34,908 bases of DNA from Streptomyces griseus (GCA_002154345.1 MUNB01000024.1:1-34908), one strand, 5' to 3'. Positions 8,271 to 17,901 are shown, counted from the stretch's first letter. Made by a program: numbers and translations. The notes: generated from the sequence alone by a model not told the origin.

Positions 8271-10382
8271 ATGGATGCCATCTCCTTGGGCATCGGCGTG
8301 CTCATCGCCGTTGTCCTGCTCATCGTCATCGCCATCGCCTTCGTCATCACCCGGCTGTTCCGCAAGGTCGAGCAGGGCAAGGCGCTGATCATCTCCAAGA
8401 CCAAGAAGGTCGACGTCACCTTCACCGGGGCCGTCGTCCTGCCCGTGCTCCACAAGGCCGAGACGATGGACATCTCGGTGAAGACGATCGAGATCCGCCG
8501 TGCCGGGCGCGAGGGTCTGATCTGCCAGGACAACATCCGCGCCGACATCCAGATCACCTTCTTCGTCCGGGTCAACAAGACCGTCGAGGACGTCATCAAG
8601 GTCGCCCAGGCCATCGGTACGGGACGGGCGAGCGACAAGGACGCCATCCAGCAGTTCTTCTCCGCGAAGTTCTCCGAGGCGCTCAAGACCGTCGGCAAGC
8701 AGCTCGACTTCGTCGACCTGTACACCAAGCGCGAGGAGTTCCGGGACCGGATCATCCAGGTCATCGGCACCGACCTGAACGGCTACCACCTCGACGACGC
8801 CGCGATCGACTTCCTCGAGCAGACCCCGATGGCGCAGCTCGACGGGGCCAACATCCTGGACGCCCAGGGCATCCGGAAGATCACCGAGCTGACCGCGATC
8901 GAGCACGTGCGCACCAACGAGTTCCAGCGCACCGAGCAGAAGGAGATCACCCGGCAGGACGTCGACGCCCGCGAGACGATCCTGGAGCTGGAGCGCCGGC
9001 AGGCCGAGGCCGAGATCAAGCAGCGCCGCGAGGTCGAGACGCTGCGGGCCCGCGAGGAGGCGGCCACCGCTCGGGTGCAGGAGGAGGAGCGGCTCGGTTC
9101 GCAGAGCGCGTTCATCAAGACCGAGGAGCAGCTCGGCATCCAGCGCGAGAACCAGGCGCGGGAGATCGCCGTCGCGCAGAAGAACCGCGAGCGCGTCATC
9201 GCCGTCGAGAGCGAGCGCATCGAGAAGGACCGGATGCTGGAGGTCATCGGGCGCGAGCGCGAGACCGAGCTGAACCGGATCGCCGCCACGAAGGAGGTCG
9301 AGGCCGAGCGCCGCGAGGTCGCCGACGTCATCCGGGAGCGGATCGCGGTGGACCGCACGGTCGCCGAGCAGGAGGAGTCGATCCTCACCCTGCGCGCCGT
9401 CGAGGACGCCGAGCGCGCCCGCAGGTCGGTCATCATCGCGGCCGAGGCGGAGGCCCAGGAGAAGCTGGTCAAGGACATCAAGGCGGCCGAGGCGGCCGAG
9501 GCGGCGTCCACGCACCTGGCGGCCGAGCAGCTCACGCTCGCCGAGGCGCGGCTGAAGACCGCGGACCTCGACGCGCAGGCCAAGCTGCGGCTGGCCGAGG
9601 GGATCCAGGCCGAGACGGCCGCGCCGGGGCTCGCCGCCGTACAGGTGCGGGACGCGGAGGCGGACGTCACCGAGAAGGCCGGACTCGCGGAGGCCGAGGC
9701 GACGGCGGCCCGGCTCAAGGCCGAGGCGGAGGGCGCGCGGCTCAAGGCGCTCGCCGACGCGGAGGGCACCCAGGCGCAGGCGACCGCCGACGCGGCGGTC
9801 ATCGGCGAGAAGCTGAAGGCGGAGGCCGCGGGGCTCACGGAGAAGGCGGCCGCGATGGCGGCGCTGGACGAGGCGTCGCGCGGGCACGAGGAGTACCGAC
9901 TGCGGCTCGACGCGGAGAAGGAGATCCGGCTGGCCGGGCTCGATGTGCAGCGGCAGGTCGCCGAGGCGCAGGCGACGGTCCTGGCGACGGGTCTGGAGAA
10001 CGCCGACATCGACATCGTCGGCGGCGAGTCCGTCTTCTTCGACCGGCTCGTGTCGTCGATCTCGCTCGGCAAGGCGGTGGACGGGTTCGTGGACAACTCG
10101 CAGACCGCGCAGGCGTTGGCGGGGCCGTGGCTGGACGGTTCGTCGTCCTTCACGGACGACCTGAGCCGGGTGCTGGGGTCGGTCTCCACGGGTGATGTGC
10201 AGAACCTGACGGTGTCGGCGCTGCTGATGCGGCTGATGGGGTCGTCGGGTGCGGCGTCGGGGCAGGTGGAGCAGTTGCTGGCGGCGGCGAGGGAGCTGGG
10301 GCTCGCGGATCTGCCGGTGTCTTCGGTGACCGGTACGAAGGTGGCTCCCGCGGCGGTGTCTCTGAACGGGGCCAAGGGGTAG
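8271..10382 (+). CDS. Flotillin / YqiK family SPFH protein, long form
   Basis: The 703-residue protein has an N-terminal membrane segment (ISLGIGVLIAVVLLIVIAIAFVI broken over residues 4-26) and an SPFH/band-7 domain (about 30-230, with VEQGKALIISKTKKVDVTF and DAAIDFLEQTPM). A very long Glu/Ala-rich coiled coil (about 220-560) and a C-terminal tail (about 580-703) follow. The tail contains ATGLENADIDIVGGESVFFDRLV, typical of bacterial flotillins. Flotillins assemble into membrane scaffolds. At 703 residues it is much longer than the usual 450-550, mainly in the coiled coil. The start is ATG 8271 after AAGGA; an earlier in-frame ATG at 8232 has no site. Confidence 0.93.
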   Translation: MDAISLGIGVLIAVVLLIVIAIAFVITRLFRKVEQGKALIISKTKKVDVTFTGAVVLPVLHKAETMDISVKTIEIRRAGREGLICQDNIRADIQITFFVRVNKTVEDVIKVAQAIGTGRASDKDAIQQFFSAKFSEALKTVGKQLDFVDLYTKREEFRDRIIQVIGTDLNGYHLDDAAIDFLEQTPMAQLDGANILDAQGIRKITELTAIEHVRTNEFQRTEQKEITRQDVDARETILELERRQAEAEIKQRREVETLRAREEAATARVQEEERLGSQSAFIKTEEQLGIQRENQAREIAVAQKNRERVIAVESERIEKDRMLEVIGRERETELNRIAATKEVEAERREVADVIRERIAVDRTVAEQEESILTLRAVEDAERARRSVIIAAEAEAQEKLVKDIKAAEAAEAASTHLAAEQLTLAEARLKTADLDAQAKLRLAEGIQAETAAPGLAAVQVRDAEADVTEKAGLAEAEATAARLKAEAEGARLKALADAEGTQAQATADAAVIGEKLKAEAAGLTEKAAAMAALDEASRGHEEYRLRLDAEKEIRLAGLDVQRQVAEAQATVLATGLENADIDIVGGESVFFDRLVSSISLGKAVDGFVDNSQTAQALAGPWLDGSSSFTDDLSRVLGSVSTGDVQNLTVSALLMRLMGSSGAASGQVEQLLAAARELGLADLPVSSVTGTKVAPAAVSLNGAKG

Positions 10383-10825
10383 CCCCAGGCAGCGGGCGGC
10401 CCGCTGTCAGCCCGTCCGGCGTTTGAGGACGGACCCCTCGGCCGGGGGGCCGGAAGGTCTGCGTGTGCGTCCCACGGGGGTGGGCGCACAGGCCTGGCCC
10501 GCCCGGTCGGGGGTTCCGTCCTCAAACGCCGGACAGGCTGGAATTCGGGCCTGCCGCAGCACGTCGGGAAGCGGGCCCACCAGCCCGAGGGTTCCGTCCT
10601 CAAGCGCCGGACGGGCTGGGTGTGCCGGGGCACGCGGGCCCACCAGCCCGAGGGTTCCGTCCTCAAGCGCCGGACGGGCTGGGTGTGCCGGGCCACGCGG
10701 GCCCACCGGCCCAAAGGTTCCGTCCTCAAGCGCCGGACGGGCTGGATTTCCGGGTCCGCGCCACACGCCAAGAACGGGCCCACCCGGACGGGCCGAGTCT
10801 GAAGATCACGTAGGGAGCCGTACGC
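10383..10825. repeat. Cluster of five intergenic palindromic repeats, three at 63-bp period
   Basis: The 443-bp gap holds five copies of a core like CCGTCCTCAAGCGCCGG. One is inverted (about 10408-10440) and four are direct (cores near 10516, 10594, 10657 and 10720). The last three are spaced exactly 63 bases apart and share flanks such as GGGCCCACC and GCTGGGTGTGCCGGG, so they arose by tandem duplication. Each copy can fold: CCGTCC pairs with GGACGG, and CCAGC with GCTGG outside. The same core is familiar from many Streptomyces intergenic regions. Because 63 is a multiple of 3, the minus strand shows a false repetitive ORF here. Confidence 0.88.
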
Positions 10826-13800
10826 ATGGACAGCGACATCACCGCCACCGCCACCGCGCCTCAGGGCGGGCAGGCCGATGTGGATGCCGGTGCCTACGAG
10901 GTGCTGCGGCGGCGGCTCTCCGCGCAGGCCGGGGAGCTCGTGCGGCGGGCCGAGGCGCTCAACGTCCGGCGGACCGAGGAGTTCGGGTCGACCGGGCTGC
11001 GACTGCTGGCCACCGAGCAGGTCCGCACCGAGCGGGCCTCCGTGCCGCGTGATCTCGTCGCCGTGGGCGGCCGGCTGCTCTTCGGGTTCGAGCGGGGCCC
11101 TGGCGCCCGGGGCGAGGCCGGGGTCGAGGACGTCCTGCTCGTACGGGACGCGGACGCGGAGGACGGCGCTCCCGTAGCAGAGAGCACCCTCCTCGACGAC
11201 GAGGCCTTCCGGCGCGAGTTCTCCTCCCTCCACCGCTACTTCCGCGACGCCCGCCTCCTCCGGCTGCGCCGCGTCAACGGCAAGCTGCTGGCCGTCTTTC
11301 GTACCGGCGAGAACGCCGAGGACATCCGGGTGCTGCGCTGGGCGCTCGGGGCGGACGGGTCGCCGGGGGCGTTCCTGGACGCTCAGGGCGAGCGCGATCA
11401 CGTCTTTCCGCCGTCGCACGACTTCGAGTGGACCGTGGCGGGCCGGGACGCCCACGTTCCGGGACGGCATCCGCACATCGCCGTCGGCAAGGGCGGCGGG
11501 CTCTTCGTCGACACGCTCGGTGGCACGCTCACCGTCAAGGTCACCGACGACACCGAGTCGCCCGACGGCATCTACGAGGAGCCCGTCGACGAGCCGTTGC
11601 AGTCGCTGGCCGACGCCGATGTCGAGTACGCCGAGGTCGGGCCGCTGGTACTGCTGCGGGTGCGGCCGTACAAGGAGACGGACTGGCGGTACCTGGTCTT
11701 CAACTCGCTGCTCTCCAGTGTCCAGCGGCTCGACTCGATCGGGCCCGCCTGCCACCGGCTGCCCGAGGACCAGGGGATCATCTTCCCCGGCGGCTACTAC
11801 CTCACCACCGGCACCGCGAAGACCTTCGACACCGCCGAGGAGCTGACCGAGCCGGTCTTCGAGGGCGCGGTCCGCTCGCCCAACGGCGAGGACGTGCTCT
11901 ACGTCTTCCGCTCCCGCGACGGCCTGCGCAGCCTCCTCCTCCCCTACAACCTGATCCGCCAGGAGGTCGCCACCCCGCTCACCGGACGCGGCCACGCGCT
12001 GCTGGACGACGGCACGCTGATCCTGCTCCGGGACAACCCGGACGGGCCGGCCCGGGTGCACCCGTTGCAGCGCTGGCAGACGCCGTACGTCTCCGACACC
12101 TACGCCGCCGCCCGGCCCGCCGGGACCGGTCCGCTCGCCCGGACCGGCAACGCCGACCTGGTGCGCGGGATTTCGGACTGCCTCGCGCTCGCGCACGGCG
12201 TTCAGGACATGACGCCGACGACCGCCGTCTACGGGCAGCTCGCCGCCGACTGCGCCCGCGCGCAGGACCGCTACCACTGGCTGTCCGACCCGGAACTGGG
12301 TTCGCTGGCAGAGCCGTTGGGTGAGCTGCGGGCCACGGCGCAGCAGGTGCTGGCCGAGTTCACCGCCGTACAGGAGCTGACCCGGCGGGCCGCCGACGCG
12401 CTGGAGGAGACCGCCGCGCGGATCACCGCGCTGGTGCGGCGGGTGCGGGGCGAGGTGCCCGGGTCGGCTTCCGTGTGGGTCGAGCGGCTGACCGAACTGC
12501 GGCAGGCGCACGGCCACTTGGCGACGGTCGGCGAGATGCGGTACGCCGATGTCGAGCGGATCGCCGAGCTGTCGGCCCGGACCGAGGACGACCTCGCCTC
12601 CGCCGCCCAGCGGGCCGTGTCGTTCCTCGCCCGCGAGGACGCCTTCGACGGGTACCACGAGGACATCGCGGAGCTGGTGGCCGACGCGGGCGCGCTGGAG
12701 ACCGTCCGGGACGCCTCCGCCGTGACCGACCGGCTGTCCGCGATGACGGAGGGCCTTGCCACCGTCACGGACGTGGTCGCCGGTCTCGACATCGGCGACG
12801 CCACCGTGCGTACGTCGATCCTGGAGCGGATCGCCGAGGTGCTGGGCGGGGCGAACCGGGCCCGCGCCACGCTGGACGCGCGCCGCCGGGAGCTGCTGTC
12901 GAAGGAGGGGCGGGCCGAGTTCGCCGCCGAGTTCGCGCTGCTCGGGCAGGCCGTCACGGGCGCGCTGGCCGCCGCCGACACGCCGGAGGCCTGCGACGAC
13001 CAACTGGCGCGGCTGCTGCTCCAGTTGGAGAACCTGGAGTCGCGGTTCGCGGAGTTCGACGACTTCCTCGCCGAGCTGGCCGAGCGCCGCACCGAGGTGT
13101 ACGAGGCGTTCTCGGCGCGCAAGCAGACCCTCCAGGACGAGCGGGCGCGGCGCGCGGAGCGGCTGGCCGGGTCGGCGGAGCGGGTGCTCGACACCATCGC
13201 CCGGCGGGTCGCCGCGCTGGATGACCTCGACGCCGTCCACACCTACTTCGCCTCCGACCCGATGGTCGCCAAGGTCCGCCGGACCGCCGGCGAACTGCGC
13301 GAACTGGGCGACCCGGTACGGGCCGAGGAGCTGGACGGGCGACTGAAGGCGGCCCGGCAGGAGGCGGGCCGCGCCCTGCGCGACCGTACCGAGCTGTACG
13401 CGGACGGCGGGTCCGTGATCAAGCTGGGCCGCCACCGGTTCGCGGTGAACACCCAGCCGTTCGACCTGACGCTGGTGCCCTCCGGGGACAGCCTCGCCTT
13501 CGCGCTGACCGCGACCGACTACCGGGCCCCGGTCACCGACCCGGAGTTCGCGGCGGCCCGGCCGTACTGGGAGCAGCTGCTCCCCTCGGAGAACGCCTCC
13601 GTCTACCGGGCCGAGCATCTGGCCGCCCGGCTCCTCGACGAGCACGGGGCCGCACACCTCGCCTCGCTCGCCGATGCCGAACTGGCCACTCTCGTACGGG
13701 AGTCGGCCGCCGAGGCGTACGACGAGGGGTACACGCGGGGCGTCCACGACGAGGACGCCACCGCGATCCTGGCCGCCCTGCTGCGGCTGCACACGGACGC

Positions 13801-15826
13801 CGGGCTGCTGCGCCACGAGCCGGCCGTCCGCGCGGCGGCCCAGCTCTTCTGGGCGTACGGCTCCGACGAGGCGCGGCGCACCTCCTGGACCAGGCGCGCG
13901 GCCTCCCTGGCCCGGGCCCGCGACACCTTCGGGCTCGCCCCGGCCATCGCGGTGCTCCAGGAGGAGTGGGCGTCGGAGATCGGCTCCCGGTTCTCCTCCG
14001 CACCGGCCCACGCCGTCGCCGCGTACCTCTTCGAGGAGCTGACCACCGGGCCCTCCGGGTTCGTCGTGGGCTCCCCGATCCGGGCCTTCCTGGAAGCCTT
14101 CCACCGGGCGGCGGGCCCGGACGCGTACGCGGACGACCTCGCGGCCCTCGGCGACAACCTGGCCGCGCGCCGGCAGCTCGTGGAGGGGTGGCTCGCCCCG
14201 TACGCCGGGGCCACGGGGGCGGAGCTGGGCGACGGGGATCTGGCGGAGGCCGTGGCGGTGGAGCTCTGCCCGGAGCTGGAGCGGTACGACTGCGACGCCC
14301 CGCTCACCGAGCGCCTCGAGGGCCTGCTCGGCGATCACCCGCGCATCGCGGGCGGCGGGGTCCTCACCGTACGGATCGACGAACTCCTCGCCCGTACGGC
14401 CGAGTTCCGCACGGACACCGTGCCCGGGTTCCGCGCGTACCAGCGGCTGCGCACCTCGCTGGTGACCGCCGAGCGCGGACGGCTGCGGCTGGACGACCAC
14501 CGGCCGCGCGTGATGTCGGCGTTCGTCCGCAACCGGCTGCTCGACGAGGTGTATCTGCCGCTGATCGGCGACAGCCTGGCCAAGCAGCTCGGCACCGCCG
14601 ACGCCGACCGGCGGACCGACTCGCAGGGCATGCTGCTGCTCGTCTCGCCGCCCGGCTACGGCAAGACGACGCTGATGGAGTACGTCGCGGACCGGCTCGG
14701 CATGGTCCTCGTCAAGATCAGCGGCCCGAACCTGGGCCACGACGTGACCTCGCTCGACCCGGACCAGGCCCCGAGCGCCACCGCCCGACAGGAGATCGAG
14801 AAGATCAACTTCGCCCTGGAGGCGGGCAACAACACGCTTCTCTACCTCGACGACATCCAGCACACCTCGCCCGAACTCCTGCAGAAGTTCATCCCGTTGT
14901 GCGACGCCACCCGTCGTATCGAGGGGGTGCGGGACGGCGAGCCGCGCAGCTACGACCTGCGGGGCAAGCGGTTCGCGGTGTGCATGGCGGGCAACCCGTA
15001 CACCGAGTCCGGCGAGCAGTTCCGGATCCCGGACATGCTCGCCAACCGGGCCGACGTGTGGAACCTCGGCGAGGTGCTGAGCGGCCGGGACGACGTCTTC
15101 GCGCTGAGCTTCGTGGAGAACGCGCTGACCGCCAACCCGGTGCTCGCCCCGCTGGCCGCCCGCTCCCGCGACGATCTGGCGCTGCTGGTGCGGCTGGCGG
15201 GCGGCAGCGACCCGGCCGCGCGCGCCGAGCACCTGGAACACCCTTACAGTGCGGCCGAGTTGGACCGTATCCTGGCCGTGCTGCGCCATCTGCTCACGGC
15301 CCGGGACACCGTGCTCGCGGTGAACGCGGCGTACATCGCCTCGGCCGCGCAGACGGACGCCACGCGCACCGAACCGCCGTTCCGGCTCCAGGGCTCCTAC
15401 CGCAACATGAACAAGATCGCCGAGCGGATCGTGCCCGTCATGAACGACGACGAACTGTCCGCCGTCGTCGAGGACCACTACGCGGGCGAGGCCCAGACGC
15501 TCACCACCGGCGCCGAGGCCAACCTGCTGAAGCTGGCCGCCCTGCGCGGCACGCTCACCGCCGGACAGGCCGAGCGGTGGGCGGCGATCACCGCCTCCTA
15601 CGTCCGTACGCAGGCGCTCGGCGGTCCGGACGGCGACCCGATGACCCGGGCGGTTGCCGCGCTCGGACTGCTCGCGGACCGGATCGCTGCGGTCGAGACG
15701 GCGATCCAGCGGGCGGCGGACCCCCGCCACCTGCTGGCGGGCCCCCAAGGAGGGGCCAACGGCGGGACGGTCGACGACCGGCCCGCCCCCGGCCGTCATG
15801 CGAAGATCACCAACACTCCACACTGA
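10826..15826 (+). CDS. Giant AAA+ ATPase (annotated in databases as 'DNA repair ATPase')
   Basis: The 1666-residue protein has a beta-rich N-terminal part (about 30-430), a long helical region with coiled-coil character (about 480-900), a further alpha-rich part, and a C-terminal AAA+ domain (about 1230-1560). Seen in the AAA+ domain: Walker A SPPGYGKTT with Lys1280, Walker B LLYLDDIQ with Asp1342-Asp1343 where most families have Asp-Glu, a sensor-1 Asn1390 in MAGNPY, and a likely arginine finger Arg1408 in LANRADV. The sensor region recalls MoxR/MCM-like AAA+ proteins. The ATG at 10826 follows AGGGAG. There is no nuclease or other DNA-repair domain, so I take the database name as unproven. 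A role in remodelling the flotillin complex fits the neighbours better. Confidence 0.88.
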   Translation: MDSDITATATAPQGGQADVDAGAYEVLRRRLSAQAGELVRRAEALNVRRTEEFGSTGLRLLATEQVRTERASVPRDLVAVGGRLLFGFERGPGARGEAGVEDVLLVRDADAEDGAPVAESTLLDDEAFRREFSSLHRYFRDARLLRLRRVNGKLLAVFRTGENAEDIRVLRWALGADGSPGAFLDAQGERDHVFPPSHDFEWTVAGRDAHVPGRHPHIAVGKGGGLFVDTLGGTLTVKVTDDTESPDGIYEEPVDEPLQSLADADVEYAEVGPLVLLRVRPYKETDWRYLVFNSLLSSVQRLDSIGPACHRLPEDQGIIFPGGYYLTTGTAKTFDTAEELTEPVFEGAVRSPNGEDVLYVFRSRDGLRSLLLPYNLIRQEVATPLTGRGHALLDDGTLILLRDNPDGPARVHPLQRWQTPYVSDTYAAARPAGTGPLARTGNADLVRGISDCLALAHGVQDMTPTTAVYGQLAADCARAQDRYHWLSDPELGSLAEPLGELRATAQQVLAEFTAVQELTRRAADALEETAARITALVRRVRGEVPGSASVWVERLTELRQAHGHLATVGEMRYADVERIAELSARTEDDLASAAQRAVSFLAREDAFDGYHEDIAELVADAGALETVRDASAVTDRLSAMTEGLATVTDVVAGLDIGDATVRTSILERIAEVLGGANRARATLDARRRELLSKEGRAEFAAEFALLGQAVTGALAAADTPEACDDQLARLLLQLENLESRFAEFDDFLAELAERRTEVYEAFSARKQTLQDERARRAERLAGSAERVLDTIARRVAALDDLDAVHTYFASDPMVAKVRRTAGELRELGDPVRAEELDGRLKAARQEAGRALRDRTELYADGGSVIKLGRHRFAVNTQPFDLTLVPSGDSLAFALTATDYRAPVTDPEFAAARPYWEQLLPSENASVYRAEHLAARLLDEHGAAHLASLADAELATLVRESAAEAYDEGYTRGVHDEDATAILAALLRLHTDAGLLRHEPAVRAAAQLFWAYGSDEARRTSWTRRAASLARARDTFGLAPAIAVLQEEWASEIGSRFSSAPAHAVAAYLFEELTTGPSGFVVGSPIRAFLEAFHRAAGPDAYADDLAALGDNLAARRQLVEGWLAPYAGATGAELGDGDLAEAVAVELCPELERYDCDAPLTERLEGLLGDHPRIAGGGVLTVRIDELLARTAEFRTDTVPGFRAYQRLRTSLVTAERGRLRLDDHRPRVMSAFVRNRLLDEVYLPLIGDSLAKQLGTADADRRTDSQGMLLLVSPPGYGKTTLMEYVADRLGMVLVKISGPNLGHDVTSLDPDQAPSATARQEIEKINFALEAGNNTLLYLDDIQHTSPELLQKFIPLCDATRRIEGVRDGEPRSYDLRGKRFAVCMAGNPYTESGEQFRIPDMLANRADVWNLGEVLSGRDDVFALSFVENALTANPVLAPLAARSRDDLALLVRLAGGSDPAARAEHLEHPYSAAELDRILAVLRHLLTARDTVLAVNAAYIASAAQTDATRTEPPFRLQGSYRNMNKIAERIVPVMNDDELSAVVEDHYAGEAQTLTTGAEANLLKLAALRGTLTAGQAERWAAITASYVRTQALGGPDGDPMTRAVAALGLLADRIAAVETAIQRAADPRHLLAGPQGGANGGTVDDRPAPGRHAKITNTPH

Positions 15827-15866
15827 TCGGGACCGATCGGGAAGACCGAGCCGGAAGGATCACGGC

Positions 15867-17870
15867 ATGCTGGGTTTCGTGCCTCCACTTCCTCAGCAGC
15901 CGGGACGGCCGCCGTCCTCCGGCCACATGATCGTCTGCGGTGACGACGCCCTGGCGCGCCGGCTCGCCGTGGAGCTGCGCTTCGTCTACGGGGAGCGGGT
16001 CACGCTGCTCCTGCCGCCGGGCCGGGACGCGAACAGCCCGGAGACGCCGCTGACCCAACGGGGTCGGGCGGCCGCCCTGTTCGGCCGGATGTCGGCGGCG
16101 ATGAACCGCGCGGGCAACGGCGGCGGGACCACCGGCGGCAGCGGCGACACCAACGCCGGGGTCGAGGCCGTCCGCATCATGGAGGCCCCCGAACCCTCCG
16201 ACGACGTACTGGAGGAGGCGGGCGTCGACCGGGCCGCCGCCCTCGCGCTCGTCTACGACGACGACGAACGCAACATCCGCGCCGCCCTGACCGCCCGCCG
16301 CCTCAACCCCCGCCTGCGGCTGGTGATCCGGCTCTACAACCGCAAGCTCGGGCTCCATCTGGAGGAACTGCTCGACCAGGCGGCGGCCGTCGCCATGCCC
16401 GGCATCGACCCGGCGTTACTGGACGCCTCCACCACGGTCCTGTCCGACGCCGACACCGCCGCCCCGGCCCTCGCCGCCACCGCGCTGACCGGCAGCAGCA
16501 AGATCATCCAGGCCGAGGGGCTGCTCCTGCGCGCCGCCGAGCGTCCCCCGCCCCGCTCCGGCGAGCGGGCCGACCCCGGCCTGTGCACCCTCGCCCTGCT
16601 CTCCTCCACCACCAACGACCCGGCGGGCGCGGAGGGTTCGGACAGCAGCGGCGACGAGGCCCCGCAGCTGCTGCCCGACGAGAGCGCCATCGCCGCCGCG
16701 ACCGGCCGGGGCACGGTGGTCCTCGAAGCGGTCAGCCGGGCCGACCCGGACCGCCCGGCCACCCGCATGGGCGGCCGGGGCGCCCCGCTCTCCCAGGTCT
16801 TCTCCCGCAGGCTGCGCTGGTCGGCCCTCGGCATAGCGCTCGCGGCCCTCGCCCTGGTGGTCGCCTCGCTCCTCACCACCGAGGACAGCCTGATCCACTC
16901 CACCTATCTGACCCTGCTCGACCTGCTCGGCATGAACGACCCGTCGGAGGACGGCACGACGGCCCGGAAGATCATCCAGCTGCTCTCCGGAGTCGCCGGG
17001 CTGCTCCTGCTCCCGCTGCTGCTCGCCGCCGTCCTGGAGGCCTTCGGCACCCTGCGCACCGCCTCCTCGCTGCGCCGGCCGCCGCGCGGTCTGTCGGGGC
17101 ACGTGGTGCTGCTGGGGCTCGGCAAGATCGGTACGCGCGTCCTCGTACGGCTCCGCGAACTCGACATCCCCGTGGTCGTCGTCGAGGAGGACCCCGAGGC
17201 CCGGGGCATTCCGCTGGCCCGCTCGATGCATGTGCCGACCGTCATCGGCGACGTCACCCAGGAAGGCGTCCTCGAAGCGGCCAAGATCCGCCGCGCCCGC
17301 GCCCTCCTCGCGCTGACCAGCATCGACACGACGAACCTGGAAGCGGCGCTGTACGCCCGCTCGGTCAAGCCGGACCTGAGGGTGGCGCTGCGGCTGTACG
17401 ACGACGAGTTCGCCACCGCCGTCTACCGCACCCTGCGCACCGCGCACCCCCAGGCCCTGACCCGCTCCCGCTCGGTCTCCCATCTGGCCGCGCCGTCCTT
17501 CGCGGTCGCCATGATGGGCCGCCAGATCCTCGGCGCGGTCCCGGTCGAGCGCAAGGTCATGCTGTTCGCGGCCCTGGAGGTGGCGGGGCACCCGCAGTTG
17601 GAGGGCCACACGGTCGAGCAGGCGTTCCGGGCGGGCGCCTGGCGGGTCCTGGCCATCGACGCCACCCCGCCCGCCGACCGCAACCCGGACCTCGCCGCGA
17701 TCCCGCCGTACGACCCGGAGGGCGACGCGACACCGCCGCCCTCCGGCCTGGTCTGGGACCTGCACCCCGGCTATGTCCTGCGCGCCCAGGACCGGGTGGT
17801 GATCGCCGCCACCCGCCGCGGCCTCGCGGAGCTGCTGAGGCGGCAGCGGTCGGTGGTGCCGGGGCGGTAG
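15867..17870 (+). CDS. Channel-like protein with TrkA-N domains flanking two membrane helices
   Basis: The 667-residue protein begins with a TrkA-N/RCK-like Rossmann domain (about 18-250: HMIVCGDDALARRLAVEL). A Gly/Thr-rich loop sits near residues 75-95. Two membrane helices follow (about 316-336 and 372-393) with a short re-entrant-like stretch between them (TYLTLLDLLGMNDPSE). A second, more typical TrkA-N domain starts HVVLLGLGKIGTRVLVRL (about 410-530), and a TrkA-C-like end follows (LEGHTVEQAFRAGAWRVLAI). This is a two-helix RCK channel layout like Castor/Pollux, but the K+ filter motif TVGYG is absent. The start is ATG 15867, with GGAAGG upstream; it lies 40 nt after the AAA+ gene, so the two are co-transcribed. 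Confidence 0.85.
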   Translation: MLGFVPPLPQQPGRPPSSGHMIVCGDDALARRLAVELRFVYGERVTLLLPPGRDANSPETPLTQRGRAAALFGRMSAAMNRAGNGGGTTGGSGDTNAGVEAVRIMEAPEPSDDVLEEAGVDRAAALALVYDDDERNIRAALTARRLNPRLRLVIRLYNRKLGLHLEELLDQAAAVAMPGIDPALLDASTTVLSDADTAAPALAATALTGSSKIIQAEGLLLRAAERPPPRSGERADPGLCTLALLSSTTNDPAGAEGSDSSGDEAPQLLPDESAIAAATGRGTVVLEAVSRADPDRPATRMGGRGAPLSQVFSRRLRWSALGIALAALALVVASLLTTEDSLIHSTYLTLLDLLGMNDPSEDGTTARKIIQLLSGVAGLLLLPLLLAAVLEAFGTLRTASSLRRPPRGLSGHVVLLGLGKIGTRVLVRLRELDIPVVVVEEDPEARGIPLARSMHVPTVIGDVTQEGVLEAAKIRRARALLALTSIDTTNLEAALYARSVKPDLRVALRLYDDEFATAVYRTLRTAHPQALTRSRSVSHLAAPSFAVAMMGRQILGAVPVERKVMLFAALEVAGHPQLEGHTVEQAFRAGAWRVLAIDATPPADRNPDLAAIPPYDPEGDATPPPSGLVWDLHPGYVLRAQDRVVIAATRRGLAELLRRQRSVVPGR

Positions 17871-17871
17871 G

Positions 17872-17900
17872 GACCGGGCTTCCCCGCCGCTCTCCCGGTC
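17872..17900. terminator. Possible bidirectional terminator
   Basis: GACCGGG (17872-17878) can pair with CCCGGTC (17894-17900) in the 31-base gap between two convergent genes. The loop is 15 bases and C-rich. It is a weak call. Confidence 0.4.
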
Positions 17901-17901
17901 G

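Noticed and set aside
10408..10745. CRISPR-like regular spacing of repeats
   Set aside because: Only three copies are regularly spaced, the sequences between them are also nearly identical, and there are no cas genes.
10407..10766. A repetitive 119-codon minus-strand ORF with ARPALEDGT repeats
   Set aside because: The repeats come from the intergenic 63-bp DNA repeats (a multiple of 3). There is no ribosome binding site and no family match.
8783..15823. A 2346-codon open frame on the minus strand across the flotillin and AAA+ genes
   Set aside because: It is antisense to two proteins with clear motifs, its translation is Arg/Gly/Val/Ser-rich with no domain, and the 63-bp repeats create a false peptide repeat in it. 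Long shadow frames are expected at this G+C.
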